Positions 33,450 through 42,202 are shown, counted from the stretch's first letter. The stretch is DNA of 64,000 nucleotides from Coriobacteriaceae bacterium (GCA_015062685.1 SUUE01000001.1:271704-335703), one strand, 5' to 3'. The notes: generated by a model from the letters alone, not told the origin. A program made the numbers and translations.

Positions 33450-35663
33450 ATGGCAAGCAAAACGGGAATCTTCGAGATCACGCCCATCGTGGGCGCGGAC
33501 TACACGACGCCCACGCACCAAGGGCGCACGGGAAGCAAAGGCGAATTCCTCTACGAAGAGGGCGAAACGGTCACCTTCGCAATAGGCAGCTTCGTCCTGG
33601 GCACCGCCATGGCGCAGGAAAAAGTCACGCCGGCCAACCTGTCGAACGAGTGCGCGGGCAAGCTCAACCGAATCGCCTGCGACCGCGTGACCAACACGTC
33701 CCGCCTGCTCCTGAGCCTGCGGAAGGGGAACGAAACGAGCTCGGACGCGCCCATCGTGATCGATGACGCCGCGCGCCAGGCGTGCGAGGGCCTCAACCTG
33801 AAGAACCTCGTGCAAGACCAGGCGCTCTTCGCCGACGATCCGCATATCGCCCAGCTCAGCAGTGCGCTGGGGGTGAAGATCGTCTCCCCAGCATTCGCCC
33901 GCAACTGCCTGCGCCGCGCCATGGAGGGAATCACGATGCACAGCGACGTGAAGATCCCCCTGCGCGACGGCGGCTACGTGCTCGCAGACATCTTCATGCC
34001 CGAAGAAGAAGGCCAATACCCGGTGATTATGAGTTTCGCAGGCTACGGCAAGGCATTCTGGTTCGGCGTGATCCGCACCGAGGAGGACTTCGAGAAGCAC
34101 CAGACCTTCGAGGACGACTACTTCTCCGGCAAGCCGCACCACTACGACTTCATCAACATGCACATCATGCTCGAGGGCAAGGACCCCATCCCGGAAGGCT
34201 TGCCAGGCGTGCCGCCATTCGGCTCCAAAGACAACGCGAACCTCGTGCACACGAGCGAATACTTCGAGCGCGCCAACACGCGTGACTGGGTACCGCGCGG
34301 CTACGTCGTCATGAACGTCGAGAGCCGCGGCCTGGGCAAGGTGCCCGGGAAGGCGCATCAGTTCGGCCGCCCCGAAGCCAACGACTACTACGACACCATC
34401 GAGTGGGCGGGCACGCAGCCGTGGAGCAACGGCAAGGTGGGCATCTACGGCGCCTCGTACTACGCGATGAACGCGTTCAACGTGGCCTCGCTCCAGCCGC
34501 CTCACCTCGCCGCCATGGTGGTGCCCGCAGGCGACATCGACCACTACCGCGACAACATGCACTTCGGCGGCCTGGCCTGCAGCTTCACGTTCTCGGTGAA
34601 GGCGAGCAACGGCGAATGGGAGGGCATCGACCACAAGCAGGTGCAGGACACCTACGAGTGGGACGACCCGGCCATCTTCGGGCACGACACCGATACGCCC
34701 ATGGCCTCCGACGCCGCGCTCGTGAGCGTGCCCTTCTACACCGCCATCCCGCTCGAGACGCCGTTCATCCACACGCGCGGCACCAGCGAGGTGTTCATCA
34801 ACAGCTCAACGCCCATTGGCGAGAAGCGGCTGGACGTCATGTCGGAAACGGGCATCCACTACTGGATGTACGACCCGTATTACTTGGGCAAGCACCAGCG
34901 CTTCTTCGACTACTGGCTGAAGGGCGAAGGCGACGGGCTGGCCGAGGAGACCCCCGTGAACCTGATGATCCGCACGGGCAACGGCGGCTACTACGTGCAA
35001 CGCGAGAGCGAATGGCCCATCGCCCGCACCACCTACAAGAAGCTCCACCTCGGCGCCGTGCCCGCCATGCCCGGAGACCCCGCCTCGCCGATGGTACTCG
35101 CCGACGAGCCAATCAAGGGCTCCGTCACGTACAACGCCGACTTGCCCGACGACTACCCACCGTACAAGCCGATGGGCGCCACGTTCTGCACAGCCCCGCT
35201 CGAGGAGGACATGGTGATCGCCGGCTACTGCAAGGTTAAGCTCTTCGCCTCATCGACAACCGACGACATGAAGGTGTTCGTGCACATACTCGCGCTCGAC
35301 GAGAACAACGCGCCCGTGCCCTTTGGCGTCGACACGCATTTCGACAAGGGCGGCGTGATCAGCGGCGGTGCGCTCAAGCTTTCGCACAGGAAAGAAGACC
35401 CCGAGAAAACCACCGAGTACAGGCCATACCACACCCATCAGGAGAAGGACTGCCAGAAACTCGCCCCGGGCGAGATTGTCGAGGCAACCGTCGAGATGCC
35501 GCCGACCACTGCACGATTGAAGAAGGGCTGGAAGCTGCTCCTTACGGTGACGCCCGTCGGAGCGGAGATGTACGAGCCGCACGGCGATTACGTCGCTGGA
35601 TCCGAAAACACCATTTACACCGGCCCGGAGCACGATTCGTACCTGCAACTCGCCTTAATCTAG
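33450..35663 (+). CDS. CocE/NonD family hydrolase with extra N-terminal beta module
   Basis: A 737-residue alpha/beta hydrolase of the X-Pro dipeptidyl-peptidase/cocaine esterase family (peptidase S15-like). Residues about 165-480 are the catalytic domain with the nucleophile in GIYGASYYAMNAF (GxSYxA, where the family usually has GxSYxG). The C-terminal jelly-roll begins near 540 (DMVIAGYCKVKLFASST). Residues 1-140 form an additional module (PIVGADYTTPTHQGRTGSKG, EGETVTFAIGSFVLGTAMA) that elsewhere is found on exported bacterial proteins, yet no signal peptide is visible here. An ester or acyl-peptide substrate is expected. ATG 33450 follows AAAGGAG. Confidence 0.85.
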   Translation: MASKTGIFEITPIVGADYTTPTHQGRTGSKGEFLYEEGETVTFAIGSFVLGTAMAQEKVTPANLSNECAGKLNRIACDRVTNTSRLLLSLRKGNETSSDAPIVIDDAARQACEGLNLKNLVQDQALFADDPHIAQLSSALGVKIVSPAFARNCLRRAMEGITMHSDVKIPLRDGGYVLADIFMPEEEGQYPVIMSFAGYGKAFWFGVIRTEEDFEKHQTFEDDYFSGKPHHYDFINMHIMLEGKDPIPEGLPGVPPFGSKDNANLVHTSEYFERANTRDWVPRGYVVMNVESRGLGKVPGKAHQFGRPEANDYYDTIEWAGTQPWSNGKVGIYGASYYAMNAFNVASLQPPHLAAMVVPAGDIDHYRDNMHFGGLACSFTFSVKASNGEWEGIDHKQVQDTYEWDDPAIFGHDTDTPMASDAALVSVPFYTAIPLETPFIHTRGTSEVFINSSTPIGEKRLDVMSETGIHYWMYDPYYLGKHQRFFDYWLKGEGDGLAEETPVNLMIRTGNGGYYVQRESEWPIARTTYKKLHLGAVPAMPGDPASPMVLADEPIKGSVTYNADLPDDYPPYKPMGATFCTAPLEEDMVIAGYCKVKLFASSTTDDMKVFVHILALDENNAPVPFGVDTHFDKGGVISGGALKLSHRKEDPEKTTEYRPYHTHQEKDCQKLAPGEIVEATVEMPPTTARLKKGWKLLLTVTPVGAEMYEPHGDYVAGSENTIYTGPEHDSYLQLALI

Positions 35664-35703
35664 CAGGACTGGACCGAGTGGCAGGGCTCTCCTGCCACTC
35701 GGT

Positions 35704-35909
35704 CGCCCTAACCCGTAAAAAACCTGCTGCCGAGGTCCTTCCCCGTCGAGTTTTTTACGGTTTAGGGCGATTTTTCCCGCATTTCGGCATGACGAAAAGG
35801 CAAAACCCCAGGTCGCGAGAAGCGGTAGCGCGGCCAACTCGCCCTAAACCGTAAAAAAGGTGACGCCGTGGGAGCGGTTTTGCAACGTTTTTACGGTTTA
35901 GGGCGAGTT
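35704..35909. repeat. Two-hairpin intergenic repeat, A type (A2)
   Basis: Hairpin 1: CGCCCTAACCCGTAAAAAAC (35704-35723) with a near-complement (35750-35769). Hairpin 2: perfect 22-bp arms (35836-35857 and 35888-35909). The spacer has CCGCATTTCGGCATG and GGCAAAACCCCAGGTCGCGA. Several arm substitutions (CCC to CCG/AAC) are matched on the opposite arm, indicating selection on pairing or gene conversion. It fills most of the gene-free stretch 35664-35989. Confidence 0.85.
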
Positions 35910-35989
35910 ACCTTATGATGCTCGTGATGGGCGGCGAAGCGTTCCCGAAGCCCATTTCCAAGGGCTCGCGAAAGAGACGGGAGCAGAGC

Positions 35990-36403
35990 ATGCAGAGAAA
36001 GCTACTTCTGGCAGCTGCGATTGTTGCGGCTATCGGTGCGGCGGCACTTATCGGTTGCGCGGCCTCCGCGAAATCGGCCGCATCGTCGGCGGCCTATCGT
36101 CAAGTATCGCAACAAGAAGCCCAGTCGATGATGCAGTCCGAAAGCGGCTACGTCATCGTGGACGTGCGACGCGCGGACGAATTCGCCTCGGGGCACATCC
36201 CGGGCGCGATCAACATCCCCAACGAGTCGATCGGCGAGACACGGCCCGTCGAGCTACCCAACCTCGACCAGCTCATCATGGTGTATTGCCGTAGCGGCAG
36301 GCGCAGCGAACAGGCAGCCGGCAAGCTCGCTGCCCTGGGCTACGCGAACGTCGTGGAATTCGGCGGCATCAACACCTGGCCCGGCGAGGTCGTAACCGAC
36401 TGA
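35990..36403 (+). CDS. Rhodanese-domain lipoprotein
   Basis: A 137-residue exported sulfurtransferase-like protein. The lipoprotein signal MQRKLLLAAAIVAAIGAAA ends in LIGC. The rhodanese domain (residues 40-135) has IVDVRRADEFASGHIPGAIN and the active-site loop CRSGRRSEQ, with its catalytic Cys. It may move sulfane sulfur or act in redox quality control outside the membrane. I chose ATG 35990 (GGGAG upstream) because it opens directly into the signal peptide; an upstream start at 35915 would add a non-signal segment. Confidence 0.87.
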   Translation: MQRKLLLAAAIVAAIGAAALIGCAASAKSAASSAAYRQVSQQEAQSMMQSESGYVIVDVRRADEFASGHIPGAINIPNESIGETRPVELPNLDQLIMVYCRSGRRSEQAAGKLAALGYANVVEFGGINTWPGEVVTD

Positions 36404-36457
36404 CGAACGCGAGGTGGACGACAGGGCTCTTCCGTCGCCCATCGAGCGCGCTGCGCG

Positions 36458-37516
36458 CTATTTGTTCTCGATCGAGCCGATGTTCTTGATCTGAATGGAA
36501 ATGGTGCCGTCGGCCTCGCTGGTGAAGGTCATGTACTCGGGGTTGCGGCTGTACTCCGCGGGGAACGTCAGCTCGATGCCGGTGTCGGTGCGGATCTTGT
36601 GGCTCTTCGCCACGCGGCGCACGGCCTCGCGCTCGAGCGGCACGCGCTCGGGCAGGTCGATCGCCTGAGCCGCCTCCTCGAAGCGCTCGCGCATGGCCGG
36701 ATTGCTCTCGAAAGCCGCGGCAGCCACCTCGGCCAGGTCCAAGCCGTCCAGCTCGTCGTCCACGACGCTCTCCACAGCGCACGCCTTCGCGCGCGACACC
36801 GCCACGCTGGCGTTCTGCCCGTACTCCTCGGCCACAGCCTCCACCAGCTCGGTCACGGCGGCGAACGTCTCCTTGGTCGACGCCTCCATGGAGCACTCCA
36901 GCAACCCGTCGGGGATGAGCCAGCGCTCCTCCCCCGCAACGACGCGCTCCTTGTCCACGAACGACACCGACTGCGTGCGAAGGTTCACCACCGCGTAGGA
37001 AGGCACCTTCTGCGACGGGTTCGGCAAAATGGCGCGGTTGCGCATGATGCCGTTGCATTCCCCTACCTCGCCGTAGCTGGTGTCGTGGATGTAGGCCTGC
37101 TTGCTCTCCAGCAGGAAGATCGCGAAATAGCGCGGAATCGGCCCGTCGAACTCGGCCTCCACCTCGTCAGCGGTGGCTGAGGAAGACGACGCGCTCTCCT
37201 CGAAGTCCACCACGAGCACGTCAGTGGAAATGGGCTTTTCCATGTGCCCGAGCTCGCGGGCGAAGAACTGCGCGATTTCGGCCGAAAGCTCGACAAAGCC
37301 GAGCCCGCCCGCGAAGTAATCGCGCAGCGCGGCCGCGAAGTGGCTGTCCGCCGCGAACTCGCCGTGCTTGTTGTCCAGGTTGCCGAGGGCGCGGCGCGCC
37401 TGACTCGTGATGTACTTCTTGGCCGTCTTGTCCGCGAGGTCCATCTCCTCGCGCGCGTAGATATGCTCGCACGCCACGAAATCGAGCACGTGCAAAATGG
37501 CATGATTGATCTTCAT
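36458..37516 (-). CDS. Nucleoid-associated protein, NdpA/YejK family
   Basis: A 352-residue member of the 37-kDa nucleoid-associated (NA37) family. Typical features: MKINHAILHVLD at the N-terminus, the middle YFAIFLLESKQAYIHDT, ILPNPSQKVPSYAVVNLRT, and a C-terminal beta-rich segment with ELTFPAEYSRNPEYMTFTS. In proteobacteria such proteins associate with the nucleoid; recent comparative work has also placed NA37 proteins in defence loci, but nothing next to this gene points that way. Start ATG 37516 has AGGCGG upstream. It is monocistronic and converges on the rhodanese gene. Confidence 0.85.
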   Translation of the reverse strand: MKINHAILHVLDFVACEHIYAREEMDLADKTAKKYITSQARRALGNLDNKHGEFAADSHFAAALRDYFAGGLGFVELSAEIAQFFARELGHMEKPISTDVLVVDFEESASSSSATADEVEAEFDGPIPRYFAIFLLESKQAYIHDTSYGEVGECNGIMRNRAILPNPSQKVPSYAVVNLRTQSVSFVDKERVVAGEERWLIPDGLLECSMEASTKETFAAVTELVEAVAEEYGQNASVAVSRAKACAVESVVDDELDGLDLAEVAAAAFESNPAMRERFEEAAQAIDLPERVPLEREAVRRVAKSHKIRTDTGIELTFPAEYSRNPEYMTFTSEADGTISIQIKNIGSIENK

Positions 37517-37617
37517 GAACCGCCTGCCTGATAAGTCGTTTAACGAAAACGGCCTACCAGCTTACCAGAAAGTGCCCGTCCGCGATGCGCTGCCACGGAG
37601 AACCCACGCGCGACGTG

Positions 37618-37824
37618 CTAGCCGCAGTTCTCGCAATAGAACCCGAGGCGCCGACCGTTGTCGTAGGGGTCGCCCTCCGGATGGGCGAGCGCCTCCGCGA
37701 GCGCCCTCATCTCGGGCGTGATCTCCTTGCCGTTCCTCGGCCTGGCGATGGGCCTGTGCACGCCATTCTGCGTGTCGACGTTCAATGCCGCGCGCTCCTC
37801 GGCGCCGGTTCCCTCAACTATCAT
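37618..37824 (-). CDS. Small protein with C-terminal CxxC (zinc-knuckle-like)
   Basis: A 68-residue frame starts at an ATG (37822-37824) preceded by AGGAAGGA and follows the PPC-domain gene by 35 bp in the same direction. It reads MIVEGTGAEERAALNVDTQN, a middle with GKEITPEMRALAEALAHPEG, and ends GRRLGFYCENCG. The terminal YCENCG could bind metal with a partner. The ribosome site, operon position and protein-like composition support a real gene, although it lies inside a longer meaningless frame. I do not recognise the family. Confidence 0.55.
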   Translation of the reverse strand: MIVEGTGAEERAALNVDTQNGVHRPIARPRNGKEITPEMRALAEALAHPEGDPYDNGRRLGFYCENCG

Positions 37825-37859
37825 GTCGTCCTTCCTCACCCGCGCGCCCGCTGCCCGCG

Positions 37860-38300
37860 CTAGACCTCGAAACTCCAGAAATACGTGCCGGTCTCGCGGT
37901 TGAGCTCCGCGTCGATCACGCCGTCCTCCACGGGGCGCAATTCGATCTCCGCGGTATACAGCACGGTGGAAGACTTCAGGTGACCCGCTGCGATGCGTTG
38001 CCCGTCGGCACCCTGGTACGCGAAGAGAGCATGCACGTGATGCGACAGCTCGCCGTCGTCTCTCAGGATGACGTTGCCCGTCAGCGACACGAGCTCGAGC
38101 AAGCCCACGACGCGCTCGGTCTCGAACTCGCCCTGCTCGGGGCGGAACACCTGGATCTCGGCGCTGCTGCACCCGCCGATGCCGGAGAACGTCGCGGACC
38201 GGATGCCCTCGCGGCGGCACACGTCCAGGATCGTCGCGACCACCTCGTCGCCCTTGTCCATCCTAATGTAGTAGTTACTGCCAAGCTTGCGGTAATCCAT
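37860..38300 (-). CDS. PPC/DUF296 domain DNA-binding-like protein
   Basis: A 146-residue PPC (plant and prokaryote conserved) domain protein. Landmarks: RMDKGDEVVATILDVCRREG, SGIGGCSSAEIQVF, LLELVSLTGNVILRDDGELS, HHVHALFAYQG, GHLKSSTVLYTAEIELR. The HxH...GH set forms the metal site seen in the trimeric bacterial structures. In plants the domain joins AT-hook proteins; in bacteria its role is undefined and there is no AT-hook here. Start ATG 38300 follows AGGGGGT. It is co-directional with the small CxxC protein. Confidence 0.87.
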   Translation of the reverse strand: MDYRKLGSNYYIRMDKGDEVVATILDVCRREGIRSATFSGIGGCSSAEIQVFRPEQGEFETERVVGLLELVSLTGNVILRDDGELSHHVHALFAYQGADGQRIAAGHLKSSTVLYTAEIELRPVEDGVIDAELNRETGTYFWSFEV

Positions 38301-38426
38301 ATTGACCCCCTAAGCTTCTAAGCCATCGAGCCATGGGCTAACTATAACCCAATTTCGCCAAGCCCTCGGTGCAACCCGGACCCGCCGCTCCAACCCCGCC
38401 GCGTAGGCGAGAGACCCTCGGGAGCC

Positions 38427-40322
38427 CTATATCGAAATAGACCGATATCGGTGCGCCGCCCGCGCCCTTTCGCTCAAGTACTTCCGCAGCCCCGGGTCGG
38501 TCGCGTACACGTAGCAGCCCCTCATTCCGCGGGTCATGAGCGTGCGGTAGGTGTTCTTGATAATCTCGTCCGCCAGCCGGCGTGCCTCCTCGGGGTCTTC
38601 CTCCTCCATCTTCTTAAGGCCCCGGATCGACTGGTCGGTCGATGCGCGCTTCGTGTAGTCCGTTACAAGCCCGCCGCCCTCGTAACGCAGGTCATCGCCG
38701 ATGATGACGCCGACGTACTCGAACTCGAGCCCCTGCGTGGTGTGGATGCATCCAGCCTCGTTGATTGAGGTGGGGCTGATGGCGAACGCCTCCCCTCCCT
38801 CAAGGTTCCAGCTGATCTCGAAATCGCCGATCTTTATCTCGTGCGCATTGGTGTCCGCGCGCCCGGCCTTCGGCCACTTCCAGCAGTAGCCTGCCAGCAT
38901 GCGCGAATTGCCGCCCTCGTCGTTGCGTGCAACCACCATGTCGCGCATTTCCTGAGGCGAGTCGAGCACCACGAACTCGTAGCCCACGTCCTCCAGGTCG
39001 TAGTTGGCGGTCTCGCGGATGCCCAGCACGTCGTCCAGCCAGGCCAGGTAGCCGTCCGAGCCGTTACACCGGAACTGCGACGCCAGCTCCTCCTCGAACA
39101 CCTTCGCGCCGTTCACTGCGGCCCAGTGCTTGATCTCGCTGACGCTGCCGATGTCCCTCACGGTCACGCGCTGGCTCTCGTCGATGAAGAACACGCTCAG
39201 CCGCGCGGCGCGGATGATCTCGTGGATCTGGTTGACGCCCTGGTTGCCGTACAGCCCCGACTTCTCGTTCAACCGGTGCGCCTCGTCGGCCAGAACGACG
39301 CCGACCGCGCTTTCGGGCGCATCGACATAGGCGCCCGACCCCTTGAACATGTTGTCGATGCTGCTCTTGGTGCGGTGCCCCTTCAGCTTGCGCTTGTACA
39401 CCTCGCGCGGCGCGCTGTTCTTGGAGCAGTATTGCGCGAACACGCCCTCCTGGGTCAAACGTGCCAGCAGGTTGATGGCAATCACGGTCTTGCCCGTGCC
39501 CGGGCCGCCCTGCGCGATGAGAACGCGCTTCTTGCCGTCCTTCTCGCATTGGCGCGACAGCTCCATGATGCGCTCGAAGACGACCTTCTGGTCATCGATC
39601 AGGTTGAACTCGGGGTTGTTCTCCAACATGCCGACGATGGCATCCTGCAGGCTCTTCGAGGGCTTGATGCGCCCGTTGTCGATCTCGTAGATGATCTCGC
39701 CGTCGTCGCCGGTCTCGACCACGCGTTTGATGTACTCGCGCAGCTTCATGACGTCGCCCTTGGCGAACGCGGGGGCGTCTTCCAGGTAGTCGGCGTATAT
39801 CGGGTCGTCCAGCGGATCGTCGGTCGTTCGCATGTAGTTGTGCAGGTAGGCGCACGGCCAGAGCCCGACACCCTCTATCTGCGCGTACTCGTTATAGTCG
39901 CGGATCATCTCCGCGTAGCTCCATGCCTGGTAGGACGGGTGCACGACGCGGCGGTTGGCGCCGCCCGTGAACGTTTCAACCAGACCGTCGAGCCCTTCCA
40001 CCTTGTTCAGCTTTTCCCATTGCTTCAGCTCGATAATCACGACGTTCGCACCGCGGCTGGCATCGTAGCCCGAGATCAGGAAGTCCACGCGCTTGGCCGT
40101 GTTGGGCAGGTTGTACTCGATGGCCACACCCGAATCGCGCGGGATGCCGTCGTCGTTCAGCACCTTGTACATGTACTCGAGCGAGTTAACCCACGACCGG
40201 AATTCCGCCTCGCCCGTCTTGCGGTGCATCTTCTCCAGGATGTTGTCGCGGATGCTGTACGCGATGGTGTCGTTCTCGACTTCCGTCATGAAGTCGGTTT
40301 TGCTTCCGCTGTAGATGATCAT
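38427..40322 (-). CDS. DUF2075 P-loop ATPase with N-terminal PD-(D/E)XK-like domain
   Basis: A 631-residue protein. Residues about 40-130 resemble a restriction-type nuclease (AKRVDFLISGYD, then NVVIIELKQWEK, giving D...E-x-K). The DUF2075 helicase-like core follows, with Walker A IAQGGPGTGKTVIAINLL (near 270), Walker B VVLADEAHRLNE (near 345), FFIDESQRVT, SQFRCNGSDGYLAWLDD and the C-terminal EFEYVGVIIGDDLRY...RTLMTRGMRGCYVY (superfamily I motif VI-like). I chose ATG 40322 because GGAG precedes it. Such proteins occur alone and in defence loci; a DNA-degrading role is plausible but unproved. Confidence 0.85.
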   Translation of the reverse strand: MIIYSGSKTDFMTEVENDTIAYSIRDNILEKMHRKTGEAEFRSWVNSLEYMYKVLNDDGIPRDSGVAIEYNLPNTAKRVDFLISGYDASRGANVVIIELKQWEKLNKVEGLDGLVETFTGGANRRVVHPSYQAWSYAEMIRDYNEYAQIEGVGLWPCAYLHNYMRTTDDPLDDPIYADYLEDAPAFAKGDVMKLREYIKRVVETGDDGEIIYEIDNGRIKPSKSLQDAIVGMLENNPEFNLIDDQKVVFERIMELSRQCEKDGKKRVLIAQGGPGTGKTVIAINLLARLTQEGVFAQYCSKNSAPREVYKRKLKGHRTKSSIDNMFKGSGAYVDAPESAVGVVLADEAHRLNEKSGLYGNQGVNQIHEIIRAARLSVFFIDESQRVTVRDIGSVSEIKHWAAVNGAKVFEEELASQFRCNGSDGYLAWLDDVLGIRETANYDLEDVGYEFVVLDSPQEMRDMVVARNDEGGNSRMLAGYCWKWPKAGRADTNAHEIKIGDFEISWNLEGGEAFAISPTSINEAGCIHTTQGLEFEYVGVIIGDDLRYEGGGLVTDYTKRASTDQSIRGLKKMEEEDPEEARRLADEIIKNTYRTLMTRGMRGCYVYATDPGLRKYLSERARAAHRYRSISI

Positions 40323-40387
40323 GGGCGCTCCGTCTGCTTTCCCGCATTTGCAAGCATTGTGATGAGTTCGATCAGCGATTGTCAAGC

Positions 40388-40564
40388 ATGCAGCGTCGCG
40401 TTCCCATAACCGGGGACGGCCACGTCGCCCAGGCCATCCAGCACGAAATCGACCACTGCAACGGCATGTTGATCCAGAAGGAGCGCTCCTACAGGACGGA
40501 AGCGAACCTGAGCACCTTACAGGGACGCGCTCCGCGCGTCCGTCAACAACGTTCCCCTTCCTGA
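40388..40564 (+). pseudogene. Peptide deformylase C-terminal remnant
   Basis: The frame from ATG 40388 reads MQRRVPITGDGHVAQAIQHE and then IDHCNGMLIQ. HVAQAIQHEIDHCNGMLI is the third conserved deformylase motif, with the metal-binding HExxH. Motifs I and II (GxGLAAPQ, EGCLS) are absent upstream, where the DUF2075 gene starts on the other strand, so only the tail of a def gene is left. Downstream the frame runs into a GC-rich palindromic stretch (GGGACGCGCTCCGCGCGTCC). Confidence 0.65.
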
Positions 40565-40567
40565 ATT

Positions 40568-40770
40568 CGCCCTAACCCGTAAAAAACTCGCCAACCCGAC
40601 CCCACGGCGTCGAGTTTTTTACGACTTAGAGCGATTTCCCGAGCATTTTCGCCCTCCCCGCTTGCAAAACCCCAGATCGCAAATCGCACGCCTTTTGCAA
40701 GTCACTCTAACCCGTAAAAAACTCGTTCGCAGCCGTGCTCGCTGGCGAGTTTTTTACGGGTTAGAGCGAC
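40568..40770. repeat. Two-hairpin intergenic repeat, A type (A3)
   Basis: Hairpin 1 is 40568-40590 with 40611-40633 (CTAACCCGTAAAAAACTCG arms). Hairpin 2 is 40701-40725 with 40746-40770, one mismatch in 25. The spacer contains GAGCATTTTCGCC and GCAAAACCCCAGATCGCAAA. It occupies the gene-free stretch between the deformylase remnant and the next gene. Confidence 0.85.
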
Positions 40771-40875
40771 TTGCCGCAGGAGCAGGCGGCACCTGTTCAG
40801 CTCGCACCCCAAAGCCCGCCCCTCCCATGCCTAACGTATACTGTCCCTACGCAGGACAACAAGAAAGGTGGCGCC

Positions 40876-41358
40876 ATGCAGAGCATTACGTTGAACGTGG
40901 AGGACGAGGAACGGCTGTACAACTCGTTTGACCCGCAGCGCGACCTCCTGTGCGACGAAGTGAAAACCTACCTCATGAGCAAAGTGCAAATCGAGGGCCG
41001 CAAGGACGGCGTGAGCCTCGAGGTGCGTTCGGCGGCTCCCATCGACCAGAAACGGTTCGCCGCCGCCATCCACAGGTGGGCCGAGGACGAGGAGGCCTCC
41101 ATCAAGGCCGCGCGCCGCAAGAACACGGTCCAGCAGCTGTGGATGTTCGGGGTGGGCGTGCTATTCATCGCGCTGAGCCTGATGTTGCAGCCGATGCTGA
41201 ACGTGGTGTGGTTCACGGTGCTTTCCACCATCGGCGCGTTCTCCATGTGGGAAGCCGCCGGCATCTGGATCGTCGAGAATCCCAAACTCAGGATGCGCAA
41301 GCATGCCGCCGCGCGCTTCAAGAACCAGCTCTCCCTCAGCTTCAGCGCCGGCGAGTAA
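40876..41358 (+). CDS. Membrane protein of unknown function, two transmembrane segments
   Basis: A 160-residue protein. A soluble N-terminal half (about 1-80, MQSITLNVEDEERLYNSFDP, VRSAAPIDQKRFAAAIHRWA) is followed by two close membrane helices (LWMFGVGVLFIALSLMLQPM and VWFTVLSTIGAFSMWEAAGI) and a basic tail. The N-terminal half has alternating strand and helix propensity, but I do not recognise it. ATG 40876 follows AAAGGTGG. It has no evident operon partner and comes after the A3 repeat. Confidence 0.7.
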   Translation: MQSITLNVEDEERLYNSFDPQRDLLCDEVKTYLMSKVQIEGRKDGVSLEVRSAAPIDQKRFAAAIHRWAEDEEASIKAARRKNTVQQLWMFGVGVLFIALSLMLQPMLNVVWFTVLSTIGAFSMWEAAGIWIVENPKLRMRKHAAARFKNQLSLSFSAGE

Positions 41359-41560
41359 GCCGCCAGTCGTTCGGCAGGCGCGTTGCGCGCCCCTCCCACG
41401 TGCACGCACCCCGCTTTTGTAGGCAAACTGAAAGCTCGACGCCCAGGCCAGCAAGCATACAATAGGCGACAAGATCGCGTTCGGGCTAGGAGGCGGGCAC
41501 AGAGGCGCGCCCCACCCGCAGCTGAGAACCATGCAAGGCCCATGAGAGAGGACCGCCATC

Positions 41561-42202
41561 ATGAAGAAGATCGTCGCAGTCAATGCAAGCCCTCGAGCGA
41601 AGTGGAACACGGCGCAGCTCGTGCGCGAGGCCGCAGCTGGCGCGCAGGACGCGGGCGCCGAAGTGGAAGTCGTCGACCTGTACAAACTTGACGCCTTCAC
41701 CGGCTGCCGCTCGTGCTTCATCTGCAAGCAGGAAAAATTCGAGGGAACGTGCGTCGTCAAGGACGGGCTCGCTGACCTGCTTGCCAAGATGCGCGACGCC
41801 GACGGCCTCATCCTGGGCTCGCCCATCTACTTCGGCGACCTCACGGCAGGCTTCCGCGCGCTCTACGAGCGCCTCTGCTTCCAGTACCTCACCTACCGTC
41901 CCGAGGATATCACCTGCAACCAGCACCGCATCCCGGTGCTGCTCATCGTGACGAGCAACGTCTCCGCAGACGCTTACGATGCCGTGAACTACGGCCCCAT
42001 GATCGACTTGCACGTGAATACGCTTAACACGCAGATCGGCCCGACCACGCTCTACAAGGTGGGCGCAACGATGCAGGTGGCCGACTACAGCCGCTACAAC
42101 TGGACCATGTTCGATGCGGACGAGCGCGTCAAGCGACACGAGGAGATCTTCCCAGGCGAGCTCGCACGCGCCCGTGAGCTGGGCGCCCAGCTGCTGGCAT
42201 AA
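41561..42202 (+). CDS. NADPH-dependent FMN reductase-like flavoprotein
   Basis: A 213-residue flavodoxin-fold oxidoreductase. The FMN phosphate loop NASPRAKWNTAQLVREA is at residues 8-24 and the isoalloxazine loop GSPIYFGDLTAGFRALYER at about 87-105. A Cys pair, CRSCFICKQ, near residue 50 resembles the cluster-binding motif of iron-sulfur flavoproteins but has only three Cys in reach, so an intact 4Fe-4S site is doubtful. It probably passes electrons from NAD(P)H to an unknown acceptor. Start ATG 41561 is a short distance after a purine-rich stretch. Confidence 0.85.
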   Translation: MKKIVAVNASPRAKWNTAQLVREAAAGAQDAGAEVEVVDLYKLDAFTGCRSCFICKQEKFEGTCVVKDGLADLLAKMRDADGLILGSPIYFGDLTAGFRALYERLCFQYLTYRPEDITCNQHRIPVLLIVTSNVSADAYDAVNYGPMIDLHVNTLNTQIGPTTLYKVGATMQVADYSRYNWTMFDADERVKRHEEIFPGELARARELGAQLLA

